A DNA stretch of 19,342 bases, taken from Clostridium sp. OF09-36 (GTDB lineage: Bacteria > Bacillota > Clostridia > Lachnospirales > Lachnospiraceae). This document shows positions 1 to 6,152 of the stretch, piece after piece; position 1 is the stretch's first letter; each line of letters begins with the position of its first letter. A program made the position numbers and the translations under genes. Below the pieces are notes generated by a model. It saw only the letters and a program-made list of their open reading frames with translations. It made no database searches and was not told the origin of the DNA. The stretch covers positions 1-19,342 of the forward strand of contig NZ_QUMD01000042.1 of the NCBI RefSeq assembly GCF_003481985.1. Reading direction: 5' to 3'.

Positions 1-1014
1 TTCCTGCTTCAATCTTACTCATATCCAAAACATCATTAATGATTCCTAACAGATGCCGTGATGAAATATCTATTTTATCTGCATACTCTATAACTTTTGC
101 TTTATTACCCGCATCATGTCTGATCAAAGACGTAATACCAATGATTGCATTCATGGGTGTACGAATATCATGTGACATATTAGACAGGAAATCTGTTTTC
201 GCCTTATTTGCATTTTCCGCTGTCTGTAAAGCCTCTGTTGCAACGTTCTTTGCCTTTTTCAGTTTTTGATTGACTACTTCCATTTCCTTCATTGTCTGCA
301 AATGAAGTTCATTCTTTCTTTTTTCATATTCTGCTTTTTGATCTGCAAGACTAAGTCTGGAAATACTGTAGAATAATCCAGCAAAAAGTAAAAGTATAAA
401 ACCTGCCATGAGTGTTGTTGTACACAGCACCGTTTTCTGGTAATCCCTCAGCACATTGTCAATAACTCCCTTTGTCACAATGCATACCAAAATGGTGTTG
501 TTGCTTTCTATCGGGCAATAGCCCAGATAATAGGGGTTCTGTTTTCCCAAAAGTGCAACTCCGGATTCTCTGTTATCAAACTTCTTTTTGAGCAAATCAG
601 CCTCTTCTTCTGTAATGGCCTGTTCCCCTTTTAAATGTTTTAACAAAGAATAATTGCGCTGATATTTATCACCACTCAGGTTCGTATACGTAATATTTCC
701 GTCATCATCCAGCATGAAAAAATATGCTTTCCCATCATAACCTTTCAGTTTTAACATGGAATCCAGTTTCGAATGATCATACACCGTTCCAATTGCCGTA
801 TAAGTTTCCCCATTGATCGTATATTCCTGACATGGAATCGCAACCAGATAACCGTCTTTTTTCTTCTGATCATAATCAAGACGCACCAGTTTTCCAATAT
901 TGTATCCATTCTTTAAGTCCAGCAGAAATTTACTTGGCATATCAATCCGCATTTTTGTTCCACCTGCGGATATTGCCTGACCATTTTCCCGAAGAAATAT
1001 AAGCAACGGTGTAC
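1..1014 (-). CDS. Sensor histidine kinase, 5' end cut off by element insertion, 3' end outside window
   Basis: The minus-strand frame is open from about 1014 to the left edge. It encodes an extracytoplasmic sensor domain, a membrane helix (around TLMAGFILLLFAGLFYSI), a coiled-coil linker, and the HisKA phospho-acceptor box FLSNMSHDIRTPMNAIIG followed by LLGIINDVLDMSKIEAG. The catalytic ATPase domain must lie beyond position 1. The protein would autophosphorylate on the H-box His and signal to a response regulator or c-di-GMP-type output. No native N-terminus is present: the frame runs back into element DNA near 1010-1024, so the gene was split by the ICE. The base composition is typical of an AT-rich Clostridia chromosome and unlike the GC-rich transfer genes. 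An in-frame GTG at 1102 could start a hybrid protein, but it has no Shine-Dalgarno sequence. Confidence 0.85.
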
Positions 1015-1024
1015 AAGGGGTACA
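1010..1024. other. Candidate attachment site (element/chromosome junction)
   Basis: TGTAC (1010-1014) and GTACA (1020-1024) form a short inverted repeat around AAGGG. It lies where the kinase frame loses its family-like sequence and about 66 bp past the recombinase's repaired stop. Large serine recombinases act on such short imperfect inverted repeats with a 2-bp core. The exact crossover base cannot be fixed without the other end or the empty site. Confidence 0.4.
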
Positions 1025-1058
1025 AACAAGATTAAAAAGAAAAGATAGATTTGAAAGT

Positions 1059-1109
1059 AAGTAGAGTGGGATAATCCAGAAGTTAGAGCTTAGATTTTCC
1101 ACTCTACTT
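1059..1109. repeat. 11-bp inverted repeat at the recombinase 3' end
   Basis: AAGTAGAGTGG (1059-1069) and CCACTCTACTT (1099-1109) are exact inverse complements separated by 29 nt. The pair overlaps the recombinase's original stop codon region and lies between the recombinase and the junction. It may be a recombinase binding arm of the element end or a transcript hairpin. There is no T-run typical of a terminator on the minus strand. Confidence 0.55.
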
Positions 1110-1142
1110 GAACGTGGTCGCTAGTTGCGCTGATTGAAATAA

Positions 1143-2597
1143 TCAGCCGTCAACGGCTTTCCTTTTGTCGTCAAATTCAATGCTGTCCCAATGGTCGAGG
1201 TAATAAGAGAGTTCCTGCTCCTTTTGGGGTGACATTGTTTCAATGGACATTTCCGCAATCTCCTTTGAAATGGTCTGGCGGCGAGTGTCCAGTTCTTCAA
1301 TTTTTTTGTTAGCATAGGCAAGAAGTGTTGCGTTGGCTCCGGTTAGCGTATCAAGTAGTTTTTCAATCTCGGCTTCAACTTGCGCCAGTTCAATTTGATG
1401 GGCGGTCAGTTTGGGATTGACTTTTTCCTCCCGGCTATGGCGGACTTGAAAATTTTTAAATCTCGCCCGCATAGCACTGAAAATAAATTCCTCAAATTCA
1501 GATTTACGGATTTTACCACAGCCCGGGCAGCCTTTATTTTCAGTCCGTTTACTACAGCGAAAATAGCCTTCGCTGTTCGGAACGTGTGTTGCCTTTAAGG
1601 CATATCCGCAACACCCGCATTTAACTTTTCCGGCAAGCCATGTATTTTTCGGCTTACGTCCTTGTTGAAAACTCTTATTTGTCATTAGCTTCTTCCTGCA
1701 TTTCAGCCATACATCAGACGGTATGAGCGCTTCATGTGGAGCGATTACAAGTATCTGGTCTTTCAGGCTCCTGTCTTTATCCTCCTTCACGTCCCGGCCC
1801 TGATAGAGATAACAGCCATTGGTTCCGGCAAAATCGGAAGCGTCATTGACAATAGCCGCCCCCTGGCTTTTAAAAAATTCGTAGAGTTCTAAATCTGCTT
1901 GTGCGTAAACAGGATTTCTTAAAAGCTGTGAAATAAAGGTACGGAATAGCGATTTACCGTAAACTTTGATGTTCTGTTCCTCAAAGTACCGTGTAATGTC
2001 ACCAAAAGACGTTTCCGGCTCGGAATACATTTCAAACATGAGCTTTACATATTGGGAAGTTTCGGGGTCTGCCACCATCTTTTTTGTGCGGATACCTTCA
2101 ACCACTGTCGGCTCCAACTGATAACCATAGGGGGCCTGTCCGCTCATGTGAAAACCTTTCAGGCACCGGGAGTAGTAAGCGTCCGTGACGCGTTTCTGGA
2201 TTGTCTCACGTTCAAGCTGTGCGAATACGATACAAATATTCAGCATGGCCCGCCCCATTGGGGTTGAGGTGTCGAACTTTTCTGTGGACGAAACAAACTC
2301 CACGTCATATTCCTGGAACAGCTCCATCATGTTTGCAAAGTCCAGAATGGAACGGCTGATTCTGTCCAGCTTATAAACGATTACCCGCCGCACCCGGCCC
2401 TTTCGGATTTCTCCTAACAGCTTTTGAAACTCCGGCCTGTCCGTATTCTTCCCGGAATAGCCTTTATCCTTGAATACTTTACAGCTTCCGCCTTTCAGCT
2501 CATACTTACAAAAATCAATCTGGCTTTCAATGCTGATACTGTCCTTACGGTCTACCGACTGTCTCGCGTATATACAATCTTCTCTGATAATGTCCAT
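1143..2597 (-). CDS. Large serine recombinase (site-specific integrase of the element), C-terminus frameshifted
   Basis: The 484-aa protein has a resolvase catalytic domain (residues about 6-150) with the nucleophile Ser14 in YARQS and the YKLDRISRS segment. A recombinase domain follows, then a zinc ribbon (KCGCCGY ... FRCSK) and a coiled coil, as in the TndX/TnpX large serine recombinases. It should integrate and excise the element. ATG 2597 is preceded by AAGGAGC at correct spacing. The frame stops at 1143 after KRKAVDG. One base further, another frame continues with LIISISATSDHVQVEWKI and stops at 1090-1092. This is the usual family C-terminus, so a 1-nt deletion near 1145-1150 removes the last ~18 residues. 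Whether the shortened protein works is unknown. Its promoter is at 2644-2672. Confidence 0.93.
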   Translation of the reverse strand: MDIIREDCIYARQSVDRKDSISIESQIDFCKYELKGGSCKVFKDKGYSGKNTDRPEFQKLLGEIRKGRVRRVIVYKLDRISRSILDFANMMELFQEYDVEFVSSTEKFDTSTPMGRAMLNICIVFAQLERETIQKRVTDAYYSRCLKGFHMSGQAPYGYQLEPTVVEGIRTKKMVADPETSQYVKLMFEMYSEPETSFGDITRYFEEQNIKVYGKSLFRTFISQLLRNPVYAQADLELYEFFKSQGAAIVNDASDFAGTNGCYLYQGRDVKEDKDRSLKDQILVIAPHEALIPSDVWLKCRKKLMTNKSFQQGRKPKNTWLAGKVKCGCCGYALKATHVPNSEGYFRCSKRTENKGCPGCGKIRKSEFEEFIFSAMRARFKNFQVRHSREEKVNPKLTAHQIELAQVEAEIEKLLDTLTGANATLLAYANKKIEELDTRRQTISKEIAEMSIETMSPQKEQELSYYLDHWDSIEFDDKRKAVDG

Positions 2598-2643
2598 ATT
2601 GGGCTCCTTCCGTATGGAATGGAGCTACCAACCTTACAATTAT

Positions 2644-2672
2644 ATTATACCATAGGCAGCCCCGGACAACAA
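2644..2672 (-). promoter_or_regulatory. Promoter of the recombinase gene
   Basis: On the minus strand there is a -35 TTGTTG (2667-2672), a 17-nt spacer and -10 TATAAT (2644-2649) with an extended TGG before the -10. It starts about 50 nt upstream of the recombinase ATG. It overlaps the 37-nt box at 2664-2700, which is shared with the promoter at 7974-8002. Confidence 0.75.
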
Positions 2673-2700
2673 TGTTGCGGTTGATTAGTAAAATCTGTCC
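2664..2700 (-). promoter_or_regulatory. 37-nt shared regulatory box, copy A
   Basis: The box begins and ends with GGACA/TGTCC and on the minus strand contains CTAATC, three bases, then CGCAACATT. It matches the box at 7994-8030 at 29 of 37 positions and sits at the same distance from the -10. It overlaps the last codons of the 58-aa gene. It is a likely binding site for an element-encoded regulator; which one is not known. Confidence 0.6.
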
Positions 2701-2861
2701 GTGTATTTACTGAACACATCATATAAGTGATTTTCGATTTCTCTTTTTCGCTTGTTCTTTTCATCCGGGGATAGTACCGGAATTAGATTTTCCAATACGA
2801 TAAGTTTCCCTTGAAAATATACGGATTGTTTTTCGCTTTGGTATGTAACAGATTGAACCAT
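2685..2861 (-). CDS. Small conserved-context protein, 58 aa, function unknown
   Basis: The protein starts MVQSVTYQSEKQSVYF, has a charged centre (SPDEKNKRKREIENHL) and ends SKYTDRFY. I do not recognise a family. ATG 2861 is chosen because GGAGG lies 7 nt upstream. A longer frame extends to 3062, but it would have to read through the palindrome at 2976-2996 and overlap the upstream gene. It lies directly upstream of the recombinase, where directionality factors are often found, and its small size and charge would fit an excisionase-type accessory protein, but no helix-turn-helix is evident. Confidence 0.65.
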   Translation of the reverse strand: MVQSVTYQSEKQSVYFQGKLIVLENLIPVLSPDEKNKRKREIENHLYDVFSKYTDRFY

Positions 2862-2975
2862 CGAAAACCTCCACTTTTCAGTACGGATGAACAGCGGCCA
2901 GCTTCCCTCTTGTCTGCTGGGGAAACCTAAAAAAGCGGCTCCCTGGAAGGAACTGCCCTTTGAGCTTTCCCCAGC

Positions 2976-2996
2976 CTCGGGCCACGTTGGCCCGAA
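2976..2996. repeat. Palindrome copy 1
   Basis: This is one of 15 copies of the TTCGGGCCA-nnn-TGGCCCGAA element (central CGT on the plus strand, C/A at one outer pair). It begins 2 nt after the TAG stop of the 66-aa gene. Confidence 0.95.
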
Positions 2997-2997
2997 G

Positions 2998-3198
2998 CTA
3001 ATAATCGCCGTTATAATATTTCTGTTCAGCCTCGTTGAGTGTGTATAAGTCAAACACTCCATAAAGCTGATTTACTACACGGCTAATATCTTTATGGGTG
3101 AATCCACAGTCCTGCATGGCCATAATCACATAGCCCCGGCAGGCGTCATTACTCCATATATTCAGCGTTAATTCTGGACTAGATATATTTTCCTTCAT
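2998..3198 (-). CDS. Small protein, 66 aa, function unknown
   Basis: The protein starts MKENISSPELTLNIWSNDA and includes YVIMAMQDCGFTHKDISRVV, a stretch that could form two helices like a small DNA- or protein-binding domain. I do not recognise the family with certainty. A good Shine-Dalgarno (CAGGAGAATTTT) precedes ATG 3198. The gene lies between the sigma-like gene and the recombinase, and its stop is followed immediately by palindrome copy 1. It has no membrane segment and no signal peptide, so it is probably cytoplasmic. Its position suggests a role in element regulation or recombination; this is inference only. Confidence 0.75.
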   Translation of the reverse strand: MKENISSPELTLNIWSNDACRGYVIMAMQDCGFTHKDISRVVNQLYGVFDLYTLNEAEQKYYNGDY

Positions 3199-3253
3199 AA
3201 AATTCTCCTGTTCATAGAAAAATATGGGCCCAGCCAGAACGGTTGCCCTATCA

Positions 3254-3340
3254 TCAGACAGTAATAGAGGAAGGGCCCCACAGGTTAGAAAGTTTTTTCA
3301 GATAGACCGGACGGACAGTTGGCTTTTTGTCCCATAGCAT
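3254..3340 (-). CDS. Possible 28-aa basic peptide
   Basis: The short frame begins MLWDKKPTVRPVYLKKLSNL and continues to a TGA at 3254. A fair Shine-Dalgarno (GGGGAGA, 7 nt upstream) supports the start. It is rich in Lys/Arg and Trp. No family is recognised, and a frame this short can arise by chance. It lies just upstream of the 66-aa gene in the same direction. Confidence 0.35.
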   Translation of the reverse strand: MLWDKKPTVRPVYLKKLSNLWGPSSITV

Positions 3341-3687
3341 TTCAGCTCTCCCCATTCTGATGGCAAGGCGATCTCATTACCTGCGACGGCTCACGGTTCG
3401 CAACACCGCTGCACGCTCGGATTGTGACTAATCGCAAGTATCCGGGTTTTGTGTTTTGTCCGGCAGACCTGCCACAGTCTGCCTACGGCATGGGCCTGGT
3501 CGCTCTCTCTAGTGTAAAAATAGAGGTCATGGCGGGCCTGTCACTGGACACAAGCACCCTTCGTATCCGTCTATCTTTTATTCAGTTTTCAATCTGCGTG
3601 AGGCGTGTCCCGCTTCGGGCCAATGTGGCCCGAGGCTTTGACTGCCTCTCATAAGCCATTTCATTTTTGAGGCGAAATCGGTACACC
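3341..3687. other. Non-coding stretch between the sigma-like gene and the small genes
   Basis: This region contains palindrome copy 2 (3614-3634) and otherwise no convincing gene in either strand. Its composition is balanced, not AT-rich, as in element backbone. It could be a long leader or a structured RNA on the minus strand upstream of the 28-aa and 66-aa frames. I see no clear promoter or terminator. Confidence 0.5.
3614..3634. repeat. Palindrome copy 2
   Basis: Same 21-bp element, central ATG on the plus strand, with a T/G outer pair. It lies in the non-coding stretch about 55 nt after the sigma-like gene's stop. Confidence 0.95.
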
Positions 3688-4110
3688 TTATAAAAATTTT
3701 TTTAAAATTTTTTCCAAGTTCCGAAGGCCGCGCTCAATGGCGAGCCGCACGACCTTTTCATCCACACCCTCGGCCCGGGCAATGTCTTGTTTCGTCAAGC
3801 CGAGAATGAAATGAGCGTAAATGCGCTTTGCCTGTTTGTCGGGCAGTCGTGAGATGGCGGTATAGAGTTCTTGTATCGTCACTTTACGCTCATACAGTTC
3901 ATAGGGAGAGAACGCAACGAAAAGCGCCTCATGCTCAATTCCATCATTCCGATCCAGGGAGTAATAGGCTTTGTGCCGGTATGTACGCAGACGGTAAGCG
4001 GCTTCCTTCCGGTCAAACTCCTTGAACATTTCAACAACATCTTCTGGTACTTCCATAAAGTAGTCTGACGTATAAAAAGGGTAATAGTCCCGTAAATTTA
4101 TAATAGCCAT
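3688..4110 (-). CDS. Sigma-70 family-like factor (region 4 helix-turn-helix), 140 aa
   Basis: The C-terminal half carries a sigma region 4-like helix-turn-helix: ISRLPDKQAKRIYAHF, then LTKQDIARAEGV, then VRLAIERGLRNLEKIL. The N-terminal part (MAIINLRDYYPFYTSDYF) is typical of the small sigma-like proteins in Tn916/Tn1549-type elements. It probably directs or modulates transcription of element genes, perhaps the excision or transfer promoters. ATG 4110 is preferred to the upstream ATG at 4149 because GGAGG lies 7 nt before it. The next genes downstream are the small unknown genes and the recombinase. The gene lies just outside the AT-rich cargo island. Confidence 0.85.
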   Translation of the reverse strand: MAIINLRDYYPFYTSDYFMEVPEDVVEMFKEFDRKEAAYRLRTYRHKAYYSLDRNDGIEHEALFVAFSPYELYERKVTIQELYTAISRLPDKQAKRIYAHFILGLTKQDIARAEGVDEKVVRLAIERGLRNLEKILKKFL

Positions 4111-4323
4111 ATTGAACCTCCGCTTTGTTTTGTGATGGATGGACAACAAAACAGAAGCGGCGGGGAGCGTATATGTAGGCTGAAATTTCTGAAATTTTCA
4201 AAAAATAACAGTGAAAAATCTATAAAATAGTAAAGATGGCTACTCGTTCTAAAAAAGCCTCGACAGCTTATCTCAAGACTGGCTCTGTTTCGATAGCAAA
4301 TCCTGAAATAAGGTGTCGAACAT

Positions 4324-4358
4324 AAAAAAAGCTCAAACAAATAACAGCTTGTTTGAGC
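4324..4358 (-). terminator. Rho-independent terminator (minus strand)
   Basis: A perfect 10-bp stem (GCTCAAACAA 4331-4340 with TTGTTTGAGC 4349-4358) is followed on the minus strand by seven T. It closes the cargo transcripts coming from 5667 and isolates the sigma-like gene downstream. Confidence 0.85.
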
Positions 4359-4381
4359 CTTAAAAAAGTTTAAATTGGAAT

Positions 4382-4405
4382 AAAACTCCTCCCATCTAGG
4401 AGGAG
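4382..4405 (-). terminator. Second terminator-like hairpin (minus strand)
   Basis: A 7-bp stem CTCCTCC (4386-4392) / GGAGGAG (4399-4405) is followed on the minus strand by TTTTATT. It lies 24 nt before the stronger terminator at 4324-4358, giving tandem termination. Because one arm is purine-rich GGAGGAG, it could instead mask a ribosome binding-like sequence. Confidence 0.55.
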
Positions 4406-4557
4406 GTAAAGCAAAAGGGGCGTTGCTTCATCTATTTTTTCTCAATAATCTAACTCATGTTATTAGCAACCTCCGCGTAAAAATCTCGTAGTTCTTTTAT
4501 TATCATATAATGTATTTTTTGCAAAATTTGTCGTAGATAGGAGGCAAAAATAAAAAA

Positions 4558-4601
4558 ATAGAGTAGAGGATATGTTAATGGTTAACGTACCTCTACTCTA
4601 T
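4558..4601. repeat. 12-bp inverted repeat entering the tandem repeat
   Basis: ATAGAGTAGAGG (4558-4569) is the exact inverse complement of CCTCTACTCTAT (4590-4601). The right arm is duplicated at 4652-4663 by the 62-bp tandem repeat, so the single left arm can pair with either. The loop contains GTTAAC-type palindromic sequence. Confidence 0.7.
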
Positions 4602-4696
4602 CTAATTGTTACTAAAAATTTTCTTTTAAAAAGGTGTTAATGGTTAACGTACCTCTACTCTATCTAATTGTTACTAAAAATTTTCTTTTAAAAAGG
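4573..4696. repeat. 62-bp direct tandem repeat, two identical copies
   Basis: Copy 1 is 4573-4634 and copy 2 is 4635-4696; they are identical and directly adjacent. Each contains GGTTAACGTACC and the arm CCTCTACTCTAT. Perfect identity implies a recent duplication or selection. Its function is unknown. Confidence 0.95.
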
Positions 4697-4815
4697 TTGT
4701 TACAAAACAGACTCAATTTACTATATATAGTATATGTCAATTATTAAATCTACCATATACAGAACATTACTTTTCTCTTTGCAACAACCCTTTTAAATTG
4801 TATAATTGCTTTCAC

Positions 4816-4935
4816 TTAATCAGCATTATTTTTTATCTGATTGAATAGCCATCCTATAATTCGAGCTATACAGTATAAAACACCAAGTCCAAGGACGGAG
4901 CATACAACTAGAAAAAATATAGACATTGCCGACAT
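4816..4935 (-). CDS. Small single-span membrane peptide, 39 aa
   Basis: The frame MSAMSIFFLVVCSVLGLGVL continues YCIARIIGWLFNQIKNNAD and ends at TAA 4816. It is one hydrophobic helix with a basic, polar tail. The ribosome binding site (AAAAAGG, about 12 nt before the ATG) is weak. It lies 45 nt downstream of the secreted protein gene in the same transcript, before the terminators. The pairing of a secreted protein with a tiny membrane peptide resembles toxin/immunity or export-helper pairs, but there is no direct evidence. The frame could be spurious, though the clean hydrophobic profile argues for a real gene. Confidence 0.55.
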   Translation of the reverse strand: MSAMSIFFLVVCSVLGLGVLYCIARIIGWLFNQIKNNAD

Positions 4936-4980
4936 ATTTACATCAACACCTTTTTGAATAGGACTCTACTTATATTATTC

Positions 4981-5517
4981 TTAATTTAATACGGTAGAAA
5001 CTTCTCCATTAAAAACTTCCGTTCTTAAAGCGAAAGAAAGTGTTCCTACTCCGCCGACTACATTTGCTCTCATAGAGCCAGTCACTTCGGCCGCTTTGCT
5101 TGAGGTAGATGTTGCACGGCCAATGGCTAAACTTTCATCTTCAACCGTTCCGCCAACACAGTAGGTATTTAAATCACGTGCATTAGAAATTTTCCACTGG
5201 CTACCACTCTTTGATAAGTCAAATCTGTAATCCATACCTGCGACACCCCAAAATGCATCCGATTTCCACGTTCCTTCAGTAGCAGGATCACGAGTTAAAG
5301 GAGGCGTATAGCTAAGTGTCACTGTTACCGGCTGACCGTCCTTCTCGAAATGTAATGTTTCCGAATAGGGCTGGCTTTCGTCAAAATTATTCAGATCGAC
5401 ACTGAATGTTTGTCTCTGTTCTGGAGAATCAGCAGCAAGAGCACTAAATGCGCTACCAACTACCATGAGACTCAGCGCTACCAACAGACCCAATGCCTTT
5501 TTCAAACCTTTCTTCAT
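4981..5517 (-). CDS. Secreted DUF5626-like protein, 178 aa
   Basis: The N-terminus MKKGLKKALGLLVALSLMVV, with cleavage expected after FSALA, is a classic Sec signal peptide. The mature part (QTFSVDLNNFDESQPY, YRFDLSKSGSQWKISNARD) is predicted to be beta-rich and resembles DUF5626-family secreted proteins of gut Clostridia, from memory. It has no LPXTG or lipobox, so it is probably released or loosely wall-bound. AAGGAGGTC 4 nt before ATG 5517 is a strong ribosome binding site. The gene has its own promoter at 5673-5701 and a leader of about 150 nt. Its AT-rich surroundings differ from the transfer genes, so it is likely cargo. The biological role is unknown. Confidence 0.85.
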   Translation of the reverse strand: MKKGLKKALGLLVALSLMVVGSAFSALAADSPEQRQTFSVDLNNFDESQPYSETLHFEKDGQPVTVTLSYTPPLTRDPATEGTWKSDAFWGVAGMDYRFDLSKSGSQWKISNARDLNTYCVGGTVEDESLAIGRATSTSSKAAEVTGSMRANVVGGVGTLSFALRTEVFNGEVSTVLN

Positions 5518-5672
5518 AAATGACCTCCTTGAGACTTTACCATAGTAACAAACTCAGATTTTTTAGCGCCCACCATTATGTAAGGCACTATTCTCTCAAA
5601 TTCTCCTCCTCTATAGCCCCAATGGTATCCCTCCCTTTACTAATCGGTTATGAGCTTTTTATAACTAACTGT
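5518..5672 (-). promoter_or_regulatory. Long leader of the secreted-protein gene
   Basis: About 150 nt separate the promoter from the start codon. The leader contains two further purine-rich, Shine-Dalgarno-like sites (GGGAGGG, GGAGGAG), each followed by very short frames. This could allow translation-coupled or structural control. No known riboswitch is recognised. Confidence 0.4.
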
Positions 5673-5701
5673 AGTATACCACAGAATCCCTATATATGCA
5701 A
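5673..5701 (-). promoter_or_regulatory. Promoter of the secreted-protein gene
   Basis: On the minus strand there is a -35 TTGCAT (5696-5701), a 17-nt spacer and -10 TATACT (5673-5678). This is a close fit to the housekeeping sigma consensus. Confidence 0.75.
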
Positions 5702-6028
5702 TATAATCTAAAAATGGTAAATAAAACTTAATAAATTGTTAATTATCAACATATATCGTATATTTTTCTGATATAAAAACCGGGTATTCAAGTTTTGTGT
5801 TTTGATGTTTGAGTTAAAACGATAAAAAGAAAGAGAACTTGTTGATATAAAAAAAATATCATTCTTTTTGCATAAACATATAAAAACTCGAAAAGCGATT
5901 GATAAATCACCGAAAATTTGTGGCGAATTTTCTTAATATAGATATTTTAAGGAGGTATTGCGTAAAACAATAGATGTTGTATAAACTCAATAATCTTTTT
6001 TGCAGTATATTGCTAAATAGCTAAATGG
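5702..6028. other. AT-rich non-coding stretch, right part of the cargo island
   Basis: No gene is supported. A plus-strand AAGGAGG near 5951 is followed by TTG and only a few codons before a stop, like a ribosome binding site without its gene. This may be what remains of an earlier insert. The composition changes sharply to GC-richer element backbone near 6020-6030. Confidence 0.5.
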
Positions 6029-6117
6029 CAAGCAATGCCTCTGTGGCCACAAGTGGCACAAAGGCTGCTTGTTGGGGCTCGCCCCAAACCCATATCTTCG
6101 GGCCAACATGGCCCGAA
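6029..6117. other. Structured block after the relaxase gene, candidate oriT
   Basis: Three hairpins follow each other. The first is a long imperfect one (6029-6071; arms CAAGCA..GCCT.TGTG.CCAC and their complement). The second is a 7-bp stem TTGGGGC/GCCCCAA (6072-6087). The third is palindrome copy 3 (6097-6117). No T-run follows, so it is not a standard terminator. Clustered inverted repeats beside a relaxase gene are typical of transfer origins; no nic site can be named from sequence alone. It could instead stabilise the relaxase mRNA 3' end. Confidence 0.35.
6097..6117. repeat. Palindrome copy 3
   Basis: Perfect 21-bp copy (TTCGGGCCA, ACA, TGGCCCGAA) 36 nt past the relaxase stop codon. 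Confidence 0.95.
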
Positions 6118-6152
6118 GTGTCAGCGTCGCTTTGCTCCTTATTTTCATAACC

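Larger units (their letters stand above)
4111..4815. other. AT-rich non-coding stretch with terminators and a tandem repeat
   Basis: Between the sigma-like gene and the 39-aa membrane peptide there is no convincing gene. The stretch holds two minus-strand terminator-like hairpins (4324-4358, 4382-4405) and the 62-bp tandem duplication (4573-4696). Very short frames in the repeat lack clear ribosome binding sites. It is distinctly more AT-rich than the transfer genes, in keeping with acquired cargo. Confidence 0.6.

Noticed and set aside
3578..3664. 28-codon minus-strand frame through palindrome copy 2 (contains GPHWPEAG)
   Set aside because: It has no Shine-Dalgarno sequence, and it uses a different palindrome frame from the three well-supported coding copies.
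4126..4153. 8-bp inverted repeat TGTTTTGT / ACAAAACA before the sigma-like gene
   Set aside because: It is short and AT-rich and can occur by chance; no T-run or promoter is linked to it.
4573..4750. Short plus-strand hydrophobic frames in the 62-bp repeats, like a type I toxin
   Set aside because: The frames depend on the duplication, have weak ribosome binding sites and no visible antisense promoter.
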